From Verrucomicrobium sp. BvORR106 (GTDB lineage Bacteria > Verrucomicrobiota > Verrucomicrobiia > Verrucomicrobiales > Verrucomicrobiaceae), in contig NZ_BATR01000042.1 in NCBI RefSeq assembly GCF_000739655.1, positions 1 to 41,836 of the forward strand: DNA of 41,836 bases, written 5' to 3'. This document shows positions 1-7,722 of this stretch, one piece after another. A program made the position numbers and the translations under genes. Position 1 is the stretch's first letter. Each line of letters starts with the position of its first letter. The notes below the pieces were generated by a model, which made no database searches, was not told the origin of the DNA, and was given only the letters and a program-made list of their open reading frames with translations.

Positions 1-61
1 GAAGCTCGGTATTGGAAGACGTGGGTAGAGCGACTGACGAGCTAAAGCTCTGCACTACTTT
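1..61. repeat. REPIN-like dispersed repeat, left end cut by window edge
   Basis: The right half, ending GCACTACTTT at 61, matches the right half of the full copies at 228-302 and (reverse complement) 9421-9497. The internal GAGCTAAAGCTC palindrome and the GACGTG...CGACTGAC spacer are also shared. The left arm with its GTAG end would lie just outside the window. Confidence 0.6.
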
Positions 62-227
62 GCTTCGCTTCGCGGTCAGTAAAAGGAGCGAGGGACATTC
101 CTGTCCCGGTCGGGCGCGTGGCCGCTGACGCTCCAGACCTTATCTCGATCAAGCACCGCACCACGTCTTATCCCTCCGCTTCTACAGCCGGTTGGCACAA
201 CCGGACTACGCCCGTGGCTGGCAGCTG
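62..227. other. Gene-free stretch with small hairpins
   Basis: No convincing gene is seen. Two perfect short stem-loops occur: GGGACA-TTCC-TGTCCC at 92-107 and CCGGTTG-GCA-CAACCGG at 188-204. They resemble other small palindromes in this window, but their function is unknown. Confidence 0.5.
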
Positions 228-302
228 AAAGTAGTGCTGGGCTTCAGCCTGGCGACGCTTGACGTGAACGGCGCGACTGAACAGGCTGAAGCCGACTACT
301 TT
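228..302. repeat. REPIN-like element (two inverted REP arms)
   Basis: A 75-bp imperfect palindrome starts AAAGTAGTGCTGGGCTTCAG and ends with the related inverted arm GGCTGAAGCCGACTACTTT. GTAG/CTAC ends flanking a GGCTTCAGCC-type palindrome are the hallmark of REP sequences, and two inverted REPs form a REPIN. A second full copy lies inverted at 9421-9497, and the flanking GGCTGGC is shared. No RAYT transposase is present in the window. Confidence 0.75.
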
Positions 303-320
303 CGTCTCTCGCGCAGCGGG

Positions 321-1823
321 CTACGCTGCCTTCTTCTGCTCAGTGGCGGGCGCTGCTGGAGCGGCTGCTGGCGCTGGCTTCACTTCGGGCTTGGCGGGTG
401 GTGCGGTGACCGCCGGGGCGGGCACGACGGTGGGATGCACGTCCACTTTCAGCACCGGGGGCTTGTTGATCTTGTAGATTTCTTCCTCGTACTTGGCGGC
501 CAGGGCATCGAGTTCGGCGCGTTTGGCTTTGAACTCGACCTGCCAGGTTTCATAGGCAGCGGGGTCTGCTTCGCGCTTGTTGAACATGCCCTTCTGCTTG
601 CCCCACAGGTTGCGCAGCGGGCGCACGGCCTCGTCATTGCGCTTCTTGTTGAGCGCGGCCACCTGCATGGACTGCTGGTAGGTGGGGGAGTCCGGGTCTT
701 CCTGGATCTCGGCATGCACAGCCAGCTGGCGTTCATCCCAGACACCGACGATCTTGCCGTTCACCAGGAGGTCATAGCGACCGTTGATCAGGCCGGAGAC
801 AACCAGGGACTCCTGGGAGGCAGTGTGGCCGGCCTTGGTGAGTTTCGCGCCAATCGGAGCATCGGCATAGGGTGTCCATGGCAGGGCGCGGGGCTTGATG
901 GTGTAGCTCACGGAGCGGCCGGGGTTGCCCTTCACTTCGGTGACCACGCCGGGGTTCAGGGATTTCCACTGGCCGTTCACGACCTTGACGCCGGCACCCA
1001 GGATGCCGCCGGTTTCACCCGTCTGTTTGAGGAGGGAGTAGGCCATGACGAACTGGCCGTCGTTGCCGGGGTGGATGGCATCGGCGATGAGGGTGAAGTT
1101 GGGATCCGAGCGGCGCTGGTCCACAGTCAGGGTGTTGAGGGGACCAAAGAGATCCACGAACTGGTAGCCGCGCTTCCAGGCAGTTTCCTGCAACCACTTG
1201 CCGTAGTACGCCAGCACGGCGTTGTAGTTGTCCACGATGCGGCCCTTGGCGTAGTCGGGTTTTTCCTTGATCCGCACGTCCCAGGCCTGGTGGTCAAACA
1301 TGGTCGGGCTCATCACGATGACCCGGCACTTGATGGCATCGAGCCGGTTCATGAGCTCGGTCATGCCCTTCGCATAGGTGTCGAAGGTGGCCTTGTCGAA
1401 GTCCTTGTAGCTGCCGTCGTTCATGCCCAGCAGGATGGTGGCCACGGTGGGTTTGAAGGCGGCGATGTCTTCCTCGAACCGGTTGAGGGCATCCTGCGCA
1501 CGGTCCCCGCTGATCCCGGCATTGCGGAAGTGCAGCCGCAGATTGGGATAGCGGGTGTAGAAGAAGTTCTCCACGAACTGGGTGTAGAGACACTGGTGGG
1601 TGATGGAGTCGCCGATGAAGATGAAGCGGTCATCGTTCTTGAGCCCCAGGCCCTTGGGTTGGGCCGCGGGTTTCGGCTTGGCAACCGCTGCGGCTGCAGG
1701 TGCGGGAGCGGCTGGTGTCGCGGCTGGGGGGGCGGGAGCGGGCTGCTTTTCCTGGGCGTGGGTGGAGTGGAGTGCCAGACCTGCGGCCAGGGCGGTGGCA
1801 GTGAAAAGGAAGCGTGGTTTCAT
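321..1823 (-). CDS. Secreted SGNH/GDSL hydrolase
   Basis: This 500-aa protein has an N-terminal signal peptide (residues 1-23, ending in AHSTHA-type small residues) and a Pro/Ala-rich linker (about 27-58). An SGNH hydrolase domain follows. Visible blocks are GDS at 71-73 (nucleophile Ser73), GDR at 106-108, GMND at 133-136 (Asn135) and DAIH at 248-251 (Asp248, His251). The family deacylates esters, often acetylated polysaccharides in related bacteria, but the substrate here is unknown. The C-terminal 200 residues hold a segment of unknown function and a second Pro/Ala tail. It is the last gene of a minus-strand run after a DUF1080 gene. The ATG follows a pyrimidine-rich leader with no Shine-Dalgarno site. 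Confidence 0.88.
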   Translation of the reverse strand: MKPRFLFTATALAAGLALHSTHAQEKQPAPAPPAATPAAPAPAAAAVAKPKPAAQPKGLGLKNDDRFIFIGDSITHQCLYTQFVENFFYTRYPNLRLHFRNAGISGDRAQDALNRFEEDIAAFKPTVATILLGMNDGSYKDFDKATFDTYAKGMTELMNRLDAIKCRVIVMSPTMFDHQAWDVRIKEKPDYAKGRIVDNYNAVLAYYGKWLQETAWKRGYQFVDLFGPLNTLTVDQRRSDPNFTLIADAIHPGNDGQFVMAYSLLKQTGETGGILGAGVKVVNGQWKSLNPGVVTEVKGNPGRSVSYTIKPRALPWTPYADAPIGAKLTKAGHTASQESLVVSGLINGRYDLLVNGKIVGVWDERQLAVHAEIQEDPDSPTYQQSMQVAALNKKRNDEAVRPLRNLWGKQKGMFNKREADPAAYETWQVEFKAKRAELDALAAKYEEEIYKINKPPVLKVDVHPTVVPAPAVTAPPAKPEVKPAPAAAPAAPATEQKKAA

Positions 1824-1873
1824 GGAGGAAAGAGTTGGAGCTATTGAATCAGAAAACAGGGGGGCGTCCCAGC

Positions 1874-2542
1874 CTAAAGCGTCTTGATCTGGAGGTTCCG
1901 GAAATCAACGGGGTCTTTGTGACCGCAGATCACGAGATGACCCTCTTTGTTGAGCAGTCCCGGGTGTTCATGCCCGTCGATGGGCTTCTGCGTGGCCAGG
2001 TCGGCATCCACGATGGTCACGCCATTGAGAATGATTTTCACCTTGGTGCCCTGGGCGATGATTTCCTCGGTGTTCCACTCGCCGACCGGCTTCAAGCCTT
2101 CGCGCTTGGCGGGTACGACTCCGTAGATGCTGCCGTGGTGTTGCCAGTCCTTGATGGTGGCGTGTTTGGGCACGTTGGCGTCGATGATCTGGATCTCCAT
2201 CCCGTTGAGGTGCGGGGCGGCCTTGCTGCCGGGCTTGATGTCATCGCAGCGGACGCCCATGCCGTTGTTGGCCCCCTCGGAGAGCTTGAACTCAAACTTC
2301 AGGTGAAAATTGCCATAGGTCTTCTCACTCACCAGATGTTTGCCCTCGGGGGTGCAGCTGAGTACGCCCTTCTCCGCTTTGTAGCCGGTGGCGGTCTCGG
2401 TCTTCCAGCCCGCAAAGGTTGAGCCGTCGAACAGCGAAGTGAAGCCCTGGTCCGCAGCAGGGCTGGTCAGCGGGATCAAGGAGACTACGGCCAGCAGGGG
2501 CAGCGCCCGGCGAAGCGGGCGGAGAAAGGCAGGGAGACGCAT
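1874..2542 (-). CDS. Secreted DUF1080 (3-keto-disaccharide hydrolase family) protein
   Basis: This 222-aa protein has a signal peptide of about 29 residues (ending SPAA) and a single DUF1080 domain. The family hallmark FTSLFDGSTFAGW is at about 34-46, followed by a beta-sandwich with GNFHLKFEF, MEIQIID, GSIYGV, GEWNTEEI and a final DFRNLQIK strand. DUF1080 is a concanavalin-like fold; some members hydrolyse 3-keto-glycosides and many are unassigned. The protein is likely periplasmic or secreted and may act on plant or algal carbohydrates with the neighbouring SGNH hydrolase 50 bases downstream. That link rests on adjacency only. A C/T-rich leader precedes the ATG. Confidence 0.9.
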   Translation of the reverse strand: MRLPAFLRPLRRALPLLAVVSLIPLTSPAADQGFTSLFDGSTFAGWKTETATGYKAEKGVLSCTPEGKHLVSEKTYGNFHLKFEFKLSEGANNGMGVRCDDIKPGSKAAPHLNGMEIQIIDANVPKHATIKDWQHHGSIYGVVPAKREGLKPVGEWNTEEIIAQGTKVKIILNGVTIVDADLATQKPIDGHEHPGLLNKEGHLVICGHKDPVDFRNLQIKTL

Positions 2543-2590
2543 GGGAGAAGTGGTTGGCTGAGAGAGGCAGAGAACGCCGCCCAGCCCCCA

Positions 2591-2604
2591 TCCCTTGCGA
2601 GGGA
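2591..2604. other. Small stem-loop TCCCT-TGCG-AGGGA
   Basis: A perfect 5-bp stem sits between the AEC transporter and DUF1080 genes. It resembles the longer CCACTCCC...GGGAGTGG hairpin at 13861-13884; both contain CCCTTG-(TG)-CGAGGGAGT. It could be a dispersed element or a weak processing or termination site. Confidence 0.35.
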
Positions 2605-2667
2605 GTCACTTTCGCATCAGATCCGGATACACGCGGTGGAGTTCCGCCGCCTGTGCCTCACCCCTGC

Positions 2668-3603
2668 TCAGACGCCGAACCACCGCAAGGCAAAGCCGAT
2701 GGCGAACGGGGCGGTGAAGATGCTGGCGATGGTGGTGGCCACGATCACCAGCATGGCAGTGGGCGGATGGCCTCCGTAGTGGCGGGTCAGCACCATGGTG
2801 AAGACCGCCGCCGGCATGGCCGCCTGCACGGCGAGGATCTGCTTCATCTCTGTGCCCAGAGGCAAAAGCACTCCCGCTAGGAGAAAGGTCCACGGCAGCA
2901 CCAACTGGCGCAGCACCGCACTGGAGATGGCGGTGCCCCAGGCAAAGCGCTCTGCGCCGATGAGGTCCATGATGCTGGCACCGATGAGGATCACGCACAG
3001 AGGGACGGCGCATGCCCCCAACTGGCCCATGAGCGAGTGCAGCATGGTGGGGATGTACACGCCGACTCCGCTGTAGTGCAGCGCGAGTGCCGCCAAGATG
3101 CTGAGCACAGGCGGATTGATCGCGTGCCGCCACGGGGCCTTGCCAAACCCGGTGAGCAGGCCCACTCCGGCTGTCCACATGGCGATTTCCACCCCGAGCG
3201 TGTAGGTGAACAACACCCCGACCAGCGGCTTGCCAAACAGCGCCTCGGTTACCGGGATGGCCACGAAGCCGTAGTTCTGGAAGCTGGTGCAGAGGGCAAA
3301 GGTGCGGGCACCCTCACCGCGTTTGAGGCCGAGCAGGGGAGCGATCCAATAGCAGAGGAACATCGCCACCACGACCAGGCCGAACCCGAGGGCGGAAGCC
3401 AACAGCACCTGCAAGCCGTTCTTGAGCGCCGGATTGCCCACAATACGCTCCACCGCCAGACACGGGAAAAGCAGCCGCACCGCCAGCGTCATGATCCCCG
3501 CATCCGACTCCTTTTTCAGCCAGCCGAACTTTCGCGCCAGAGCTCCTGCCAGCATCGTTAGATAGACGGGCATCGTTGCAGTCAGGACAGCAGCGGGAGA
3601 CAT
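2668..3603 (-). CDS. AEC (auxin efflux carrier) family transporter
   Basis: This 311-aa polytopic membrane protein has about ten hydrophobic segments in two five-helix halves. Family features are the conserved first helix, RLLFPCLAVE in helix 2, FQNYGFVAIPV near residue 110, and an INPPVLS start to the second half. AEC/PIN-type carriers export small organic anions such as malate in bacteria; the substrate here is not predictable. The ATG at 3603 was chosen because the frame upstream (to 3738) is polar and unlike the family N-terminus. It is divergent from mtnA, with a 168-base shared promoter region in which I see no riboswitch. Confidence 0.85.
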   Translation of the reverse strand: MSPAAVLTATMPVYLTMLAGALARKFGWLKKESDAGIMTLAVRLLFPCLAVERIVGNPALKNGLQVLLASALGFGLVVVAMFLCYWIAPLLGLKRGEGARTFALCTSFQNYGFVAIPVTEALFGKPLVGVLFTYTLGVEIAMWTAGVGLLTGFGKAPWRHAINPPVLSILAALALHYSGVGVYIPTMLHSLMGQLGACAVPLCVILIGASIMDLIGAERFAWGTAISSAVLRQLVLPWTFLLAGVLLPLGTEMKQILAVQAAMPAAVFTMVLTRHYGGHPPTAMLVIVATTIASIFTAPFAIGFALRWFGV

Positions 3604-3771
3604 GTTGGGCGCGATAGATGAAGAGTGAGCGGGGGAAGTGGCGTTAATTTTGTTTCCGCAGCGGCCGGACGGGTGTTTGGTCCCATACCTGCCGGACTTG
3701 GGGTCCAGTCTATGCACCCGTTGCTCGTCGCTGCCCACTGAAAAGAAGCCTCACGTCCGCGCTCCCCGCTC

Positions 3772-4890
3772 ATGCACATCAATGGTACTCCCCACCGCAC
3801 CGTCCGGCTCAAACCCGGTGAGCCGCATGTGATCGAGATTATCGATCAGTTGAAGCTCCCTTGGGATTTCCAGCTCGTGGAGCTCCGCTCGGTCGGGGAG
3901 GTGGCCGTGGCCATCAAGGACATGTGGGTGCGCGGGGCCGGCTGCATTGGTGCCACCGCAGGCTATGGCATGTGGCTGGCCGCTCTGGAGGCAAGCCAGG
4001 AGCCTGATTTCCATGCCGCCTTTCAGCAGCGGGCGAACCAGCTCAAGCGTACGCGGCCGACCGCGGTGAACCTCGCTTACGCGGTGGACCGGCATCTCCA
4101 GCTCTTGCAGGAGCACCCGGAGCCAACCGATTTCCTGCTCCGTGCCCAGGCCCTGGCAGAAGAGATTGCGGAAGAGGACGTCCAGGCCTGCCGCCTCATT
4201 GGCGAGCACGGGTTGCAGCTCATCCGTGCCTTGCACGAGAACAAGCCCTCTGGAGAGCCGGTGAACATCCTCACCCACTGCAATGCTGGGTGGCTGGCCT
4301 TTGTGGATCACGGCAGTGCCACGGCCCCGATCTACGCTGCTCACGCCGCTGGCATTCCCGTGCACGTCTGGGTGGATGAGACCCGCCCTCGCAATCAGGG
4401 GGCGCGCCTCACAGCATGGGAACTGGCCCAGGAAGAGGTGCCGCACACCGTGATCGCCGACAACACGGGCGGGCACCTCATGCAGCATGGGCTGGTGGAT
4501 CTGGTCATCACCGGGGCCGACCGGGTCACAGGGAACGGGGATGTGGCCAACAAGATCGGGACCTACCTGAAGGCGCTGGCCGCCCGGGACAATGAGGTGC
4601 CGTTCTATGTGGCGCTCCCTTCCAGCACCATGGACTGGACGATGGGCGATGGGCTAAAGGAAATCCCCATCGAGCAGCGCGGCGGCGATGAAGTCTCCTG
4701 CATGGAGGGGCTGACGGCCTCAGGAGCACTGGAAACAGTGCGCTTGTTCCCCAGCGCGAGCCCGGCGGCCAACTATGCTTTTGACGTCACCCCGGCACGA
4801 CTCGTCACCGGATTGATCACCGAACACGGGATCTTTGAAACCACCCCGCAACAACTTCGTCACCTTCGAAAAAATACGGTGCAAGGTTGA
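3772..4890 (+). CDS. mtnA: S-methyl-5-thioribose-1-phosphate isomerase
   Basis: This 372-aa cytoplasmic enzyme belongs to the aIF2B/MtnA fold and converts 5-methylthioribose-1-phosphate to methylthioribulose-1-phosphate in methionine salvage. The signature RGAGCIGATAGYGM lies at 54-67. The catalytic Cys is Cys170 in LTHCNAGW and the catalytic Asp is Asp250 in ITGADR, followed by GDVANKIGT, which is diagnostic for MtnA over eIF2B subunits. Its length is typical. No other salvage gene (mtnB, mtnD, mtnP) is in the window. The ATG follows a C-rich leader without a Shine-Dalgarno site. It is 109 bases upstream of the acyl ligase gene and may be cotranscribed with it. Confidence 0.93.
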   Translation: MHINGTPHRTVRLKPGEPHVIEIIDQLKLPWDFQLVELRSVGEVAVAIKDMWVRGAGCIGATAGYGMWLAALEASQEPDFHAAFQQRANQLKRTRPTAVNLAYAVDRHLQLLQEHPEPTDFLLRAQALAEEIAEEDVQACRLIGEHGLQLIRALHENKPSGEPVNILTHCNAGWLAFVDHGSATAPIYAAHAAGIPVHVWVDETRPRNQGARLTAWELAQEEVPHTVIADNTGGHLMQHGLVDLVITGADRVTGNGDVANKIGTYLKALAARDNEVPFYVALPSSTMDWTMGDGLKEIPIEQRGGDEVSCMEGLTASGALETVRLFPSASPAANYAFDVTPARLVTGLITEHGIFETTPQQLRHLRKNTVQG

Positions 4891-4999
4891 CTTGCCCTTC
4901 ATCCTGCCCCAGACCGCTTTCCCGCGTTTTTTGCAGCCGTACTTTGTCAATTCCGCGTTTGGTATCGGGCAGAAACCTTGCTAGCATCCATTCCCATCC

Positions 5000-7180
5000 A
5001 TGTCGACTCTCCACGAACCTCCCAAGCTCAAGGAAATCCTCATTCTCGGACAGGAGCATGTGCTTTCCGGGGGAGTCTTCATCATCCCCAGTCAGCTGGC
5101 GTACTACGACCTGCTCCATCTGGAAAAATTCCTGGGAGGGCGGCCGCTGGCTTATGTGAAGGACAAGTCCGCTGGCGTCGAGACTCTGGTGGAGAGCCAT
5201 CTGCATGGCGAAAGCGTCCGGGTCATCGAGTTTGACGGGAAGACCCCCGATGTGGCGGCTCTCTCTGCGTCCCTCAAGCAGGAAGTGGAGAAGGGGACGG
5301 TGCTGGTGTATGTGACGCCTGACGCCGCGACGCAACCCGCCGCGCTCTCTTCTGTGCCAGGCGCCCGACTGGATTTGTTCGTTTCCTTGGGAGTTCCGCT
5401 GCAACCACTGCACATTCTGCACACCAACGACGTGGTGCTTGCCATTGAGGCCGCCAAGCCAACGGGTGATGCGATTTTTGCCTTCGGCCCCGTTCTGAAG
5501 GGGGACAAGATCAATACGGCGGAGCTCCTGCAGTCCATGCTGGTGCTGGCCGAGGTGTGCTTTGCCAAGAATCCGCTGCTGGACCGCAATCTGGCCTATG
5601 CACTCGTCCAGGGCCTGAAGAAGCATGGTTCCCGTGCTCACCTGTTTGACGGGAAAGACGACCAGACGTGGCGGTATGACAAGGTGCTCGCTGCGGCCAT
5701 CGTGCTGAGCAAACATGTGAAGTCCGTCACCCAGAAGTCCCGTGTGGGGATCATCCTGCCTCCTGGCTTCGGGGCCATGGTGGCGAACCTCGCGGTCCTG
5801 TTCGCTGGCAAAACGCCGGTGAACCTGAACTTCACCGCAGGTCGGCAGTCGGTGGAGAGCGCCATGAAACAGGCGGATCTGGACCACTACCTGACGGCAG
5901 ATCTTTTTGTCCGGAAGCTCCAGACGTTCCCCTGGCCGCCCAACCGTCAGCTCACCTTCATCGAGCGCCTGCTGCCGCTCAAGCGGGCCGCCATCTCCCA
6001 GTGGTTCGTGTTGTGCAAGCTGCTTCCCGCCAGCGCCATCGCGGCCTTGCTGGGTATTTCGAAGAAGGGGGGCCATCAAGAGGCCCTGCTGCTTTTCACC
6101 AGCGGCAGCAGCGGGGATCCCAAGGGCGTGGTGCTCACTCACCGTAACCTCATGGCCAACGTCTGCCAGTTTGGCAGTCGCCTGAATCTGAACTCGACCG
6201 ACAGCATTCTGGGCTGTCTCCCGCTCTTCCACAGCTTCGGGTGCACGGTCACCCTTTGGTTCCCAATCATTCAGGGGCTCTCGCTTGTCACTTACCCGAC
6301 GCCGCTGGAGACCAAGAAACTCGCCGAGCTGATCTACAAGCACAAGGTCACCCTCAAGATCGCCACGCCCACCTTCCTGCGCGGATATCTCAAAGGGATC
6401 AATCCCGACCTGTTCGCCTCTTTGAAACTGGTGGTGACGGGCGCAGAAAAGCTGCCCAAAGCCGTGGCCGATGCCTTTGAAGGCCGGTTTGGGAAAAAGG
6501 TGCTCGAAGGCTATGGCCTGACGGAGACCTCCCCGGCCACCAACGTCAACCTGCACGACCCGACCCCAGAGGGTGAAACGGTCGTCTTCCCGAGCCATCG
6601 TCCAGGCAGCGTGGGCCAGTTGCTCCCTGGCATGGCCCTGCGCATCACCGACCCTGAGAGCGACGAGCCGCTGCCTGTTCTTCAGAGCGGCATGGTGTGG
6701 TTCAAGGGGGCCAACGTCTTCGAAGGTTATCTCAAGAACCCGAAGAAGTCCGAGGAGGTCATCAAGGAAGAATGGTTCCGCACCGGCGACATCGGTCGGT
6801 TGGACTCCGACGGCTTCCTTTACATTGAAGGCCGTATCAGCCGCTTCTCGAAAATCGGGGGCGAAATGGTGCCGCATGAGACGGTGGAAGATTCCGTCAA
6901 CAAGACCCTCGGTCTGGAGCATGAACTGGCCCGGCGCATTGCCGTGGTGGGTGTTCCGGATCAGGAAAAGGGCGAAGCCCTGGTGCTGCTGACCTCGGTT
7001 TCCGGTGGCAATGTGCAGCAGGAGATCCTGGATCTGCGCTACAAGCTGCTCGACCGCGGTATGCCGCCCCTCTGGATCCCCAAGAAGATGGTTCGTGTGC
7101 AGGAGATTCCTGTCCTGGCCAGCGGCAAACTGGACGTCAAGGCCTGCGAGCGCCTGGCGAAAAGCGCCGGCGGCTGGTAG
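5000..7180 (+). CDS. Acyl-CoA/acyl-ACP synthetase fused to a degenerate PlsC-like domain
   Basis: This 726-aa protein ends in an AMP-forming adenylation domain. The phosphate loop FTSGSSGDPKG is at 366-376, the adenine motif GYGLTETSP starts at about 504, RTGDIG and DGFLYIEGR follow, and the last segment is GKLDVK. The family activates fatty acids as acyl-AMP and then as acyl-ACP or acyl-CoA. Residues 1-200 resemble a PlsC/LPLAT acyltransferase of the Aas type, but the HX4D catalytic pair reads QX4D (Gln32, Asp37: SQLAYYD) and the FPEG block is not recognisable. The N-terminal domain is therefore probably inactive as an acyltransferase. The architecture recalls E. coli Aas without its catalytic His. 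Confidence 0.85.
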   Translation: MSTLHEPPKLKEILILGQEHVLSGGVFIIPSQLAYYDLLHLEKFLGGRPLAYVKDKSAGVETLVESHLHGESVRVIEFDGKTPDVAALSASLKQEVEKGTVLVYVTPDAATQPAALSSVPGARLDLFVSLGVPLQPLHILHTNDVVLAIEAAKPTGDAIFAFGPVLKGDKINTAELLQSMLVLAEVCFAKNPLLDRNLAYALVQGLKKHGSRAHLFDGKDDQTWRYDKVLAAAIVLSKHVKSVTQKSRVGIILPPGFGAMVANLAVLFAGKTPVNLNFTAGRQSVESAMKQADLDHYLTADLFVRKLQTFPWPPNRQLTFIERLLPLKRAAISQWFVLCKLLPASAIAALLGISKKGGHQEALLLFTSGSSGDPKGVVLTHRNLMANVCQFGSRLNLNSTDSILGCLPLFHSFGCTVTLWFPIIQGLSLVTYPTPLETKKLAELIYKHKVTLKIATPTFLRGYLKGINPDLFASLKLVVTGAEKLPKAVADAFEGRFGKKVLEGYGLTETSPATNVNLHDPTPEGETVVFPSHRPGSVGQLLPGMALRITDPESDEPLPVLQSGMVWFKGANVFEGYLKNPKKSEEVIKEEWFRTGDIGRLDSDGFLYIEGRISRFSKIGGEMVPHETVEDSVNKTLGLEHELARRIAVVGVPDQEKGEALVLLTSVSGGNVQQEILDLRYKLLDRGMPPLWIPKKMVRVQEIPVLASGKLDVKACERLAKSAGGW

Positions 7181-7293
7181 CAGCCAACGGGTGCGGACTC
7201 ACCCCTACTGGTCTGGCAGGTTGCATTTTCCCTGCCGGACCCTAGTTTGGGGGCGTACCCTTTCCTCAATTTCATCCCCAACCTGCTTTCGCC

Positions 7294-7647
7294 ATGAGCC
7301 AACCCAAAATTACCGCCTACCTCAAGACCTACTGTGGCTGGAGCGAAGGCGTGCGCGCCATCTTCCGCAAGTACAACCTGCCTTACGAGGAGAAGGACAT
7401 CATCAAGAACCCCGCTTTCCGCTGGGAAATGGAGCAGAAGAGCGGCCAGCCCCTGAGCCCCTGCGTGGAGATCAACGACACCATGCTGCCAGACATCAGC
7501 GGCGAAGAAGTGGAGCGCTGGATGCTCGACAACAACCTGCTGGAACAGAACGACGTCGAGCCGGATGCGCCGATCAATTCCTCCTGCTCCGATGAGCAGC
7601 ACGCCGCCATGGCCAAGCAGTCGGGCGCGGTGAAGTTCATCGCGTAA
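7294..7647 (+). CDS. Glutaredoxin family protein, monothiol-type CGWS
   Basis: This 117-aa thioredoxin-fold protein has TAYLKTYCGWSEG at 7-19, so the active site is Cys14-Gly-Trp-Ser17. That resembles monothiol CGFS glutaredoxins more than dithiol CPYC ones. Pro56 in LSPCVEIN sits where the cis-Pro is expected and is followed by an unusual Cys57. A glutaredoxin-like GEEVERWM helix follows, then a non-family tail (about 90-117) with Cys. Probable roles are glutathione-linked reduction or Fe-S cluster transfer. It follows the acyl ligase by 113 bases and ends 25 bases before a strong terminator. Confidence 0.82.
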   Translation: MSQPKITAYLKTYCGWSEGVRAIFRKYNLPYEEKDIIKNPAFRWEMEQKSGQPLSPCVEINDTMLPDISGEEVERWMLDNNLLEQNDVEPDAPINSSCSDEQHAAMAKQSGAVKFIA

Positions 7648-7672
7648 CGTCACGCGACCGACCTTTTTCAAG

Positions 7673-7704
7673 CCGCCTCCCTCCAAAGGGAGGCGGTCTT
7701 TTTA
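7673..7704 (+). terminator. Rho-independent terminator after the glutaredoxin gene
   Basis: A perfect 10-bp stem CCGCCTCCCT / AGGGAGGCGG with a four-base CCAA loop is followed by TCTTTTTA. It faces plus-strand transcription. The reverse direction has no U tract, so the convergent lipase gene is not clearly served by it. Confidence 0.93.
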
Positions 7705-7722
7705 TGCCCGTTCAGCTCGTAG

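Noticed and set aside
192-1847. Long plus-strand open frame opposite the SGNH hydrolase gene
   Set aside because: It is antisense to a gene with a signal peptide and all four SGNH blocks, and its composition is Gly/Val/His-rich with no domain.
3604-3771. SAM riboswitch upstream of mtnA
   Set aside because: The 168-base divergent leader shows no S-box-like helices or conserved sequence.
4817-6922. 701-residue minus-strand open frame
   Set aside because: It lies antisense to mtnA's end and the acyl ligase, whose frame carries clear adenylation motifs. The open frame has no recognisable domain.
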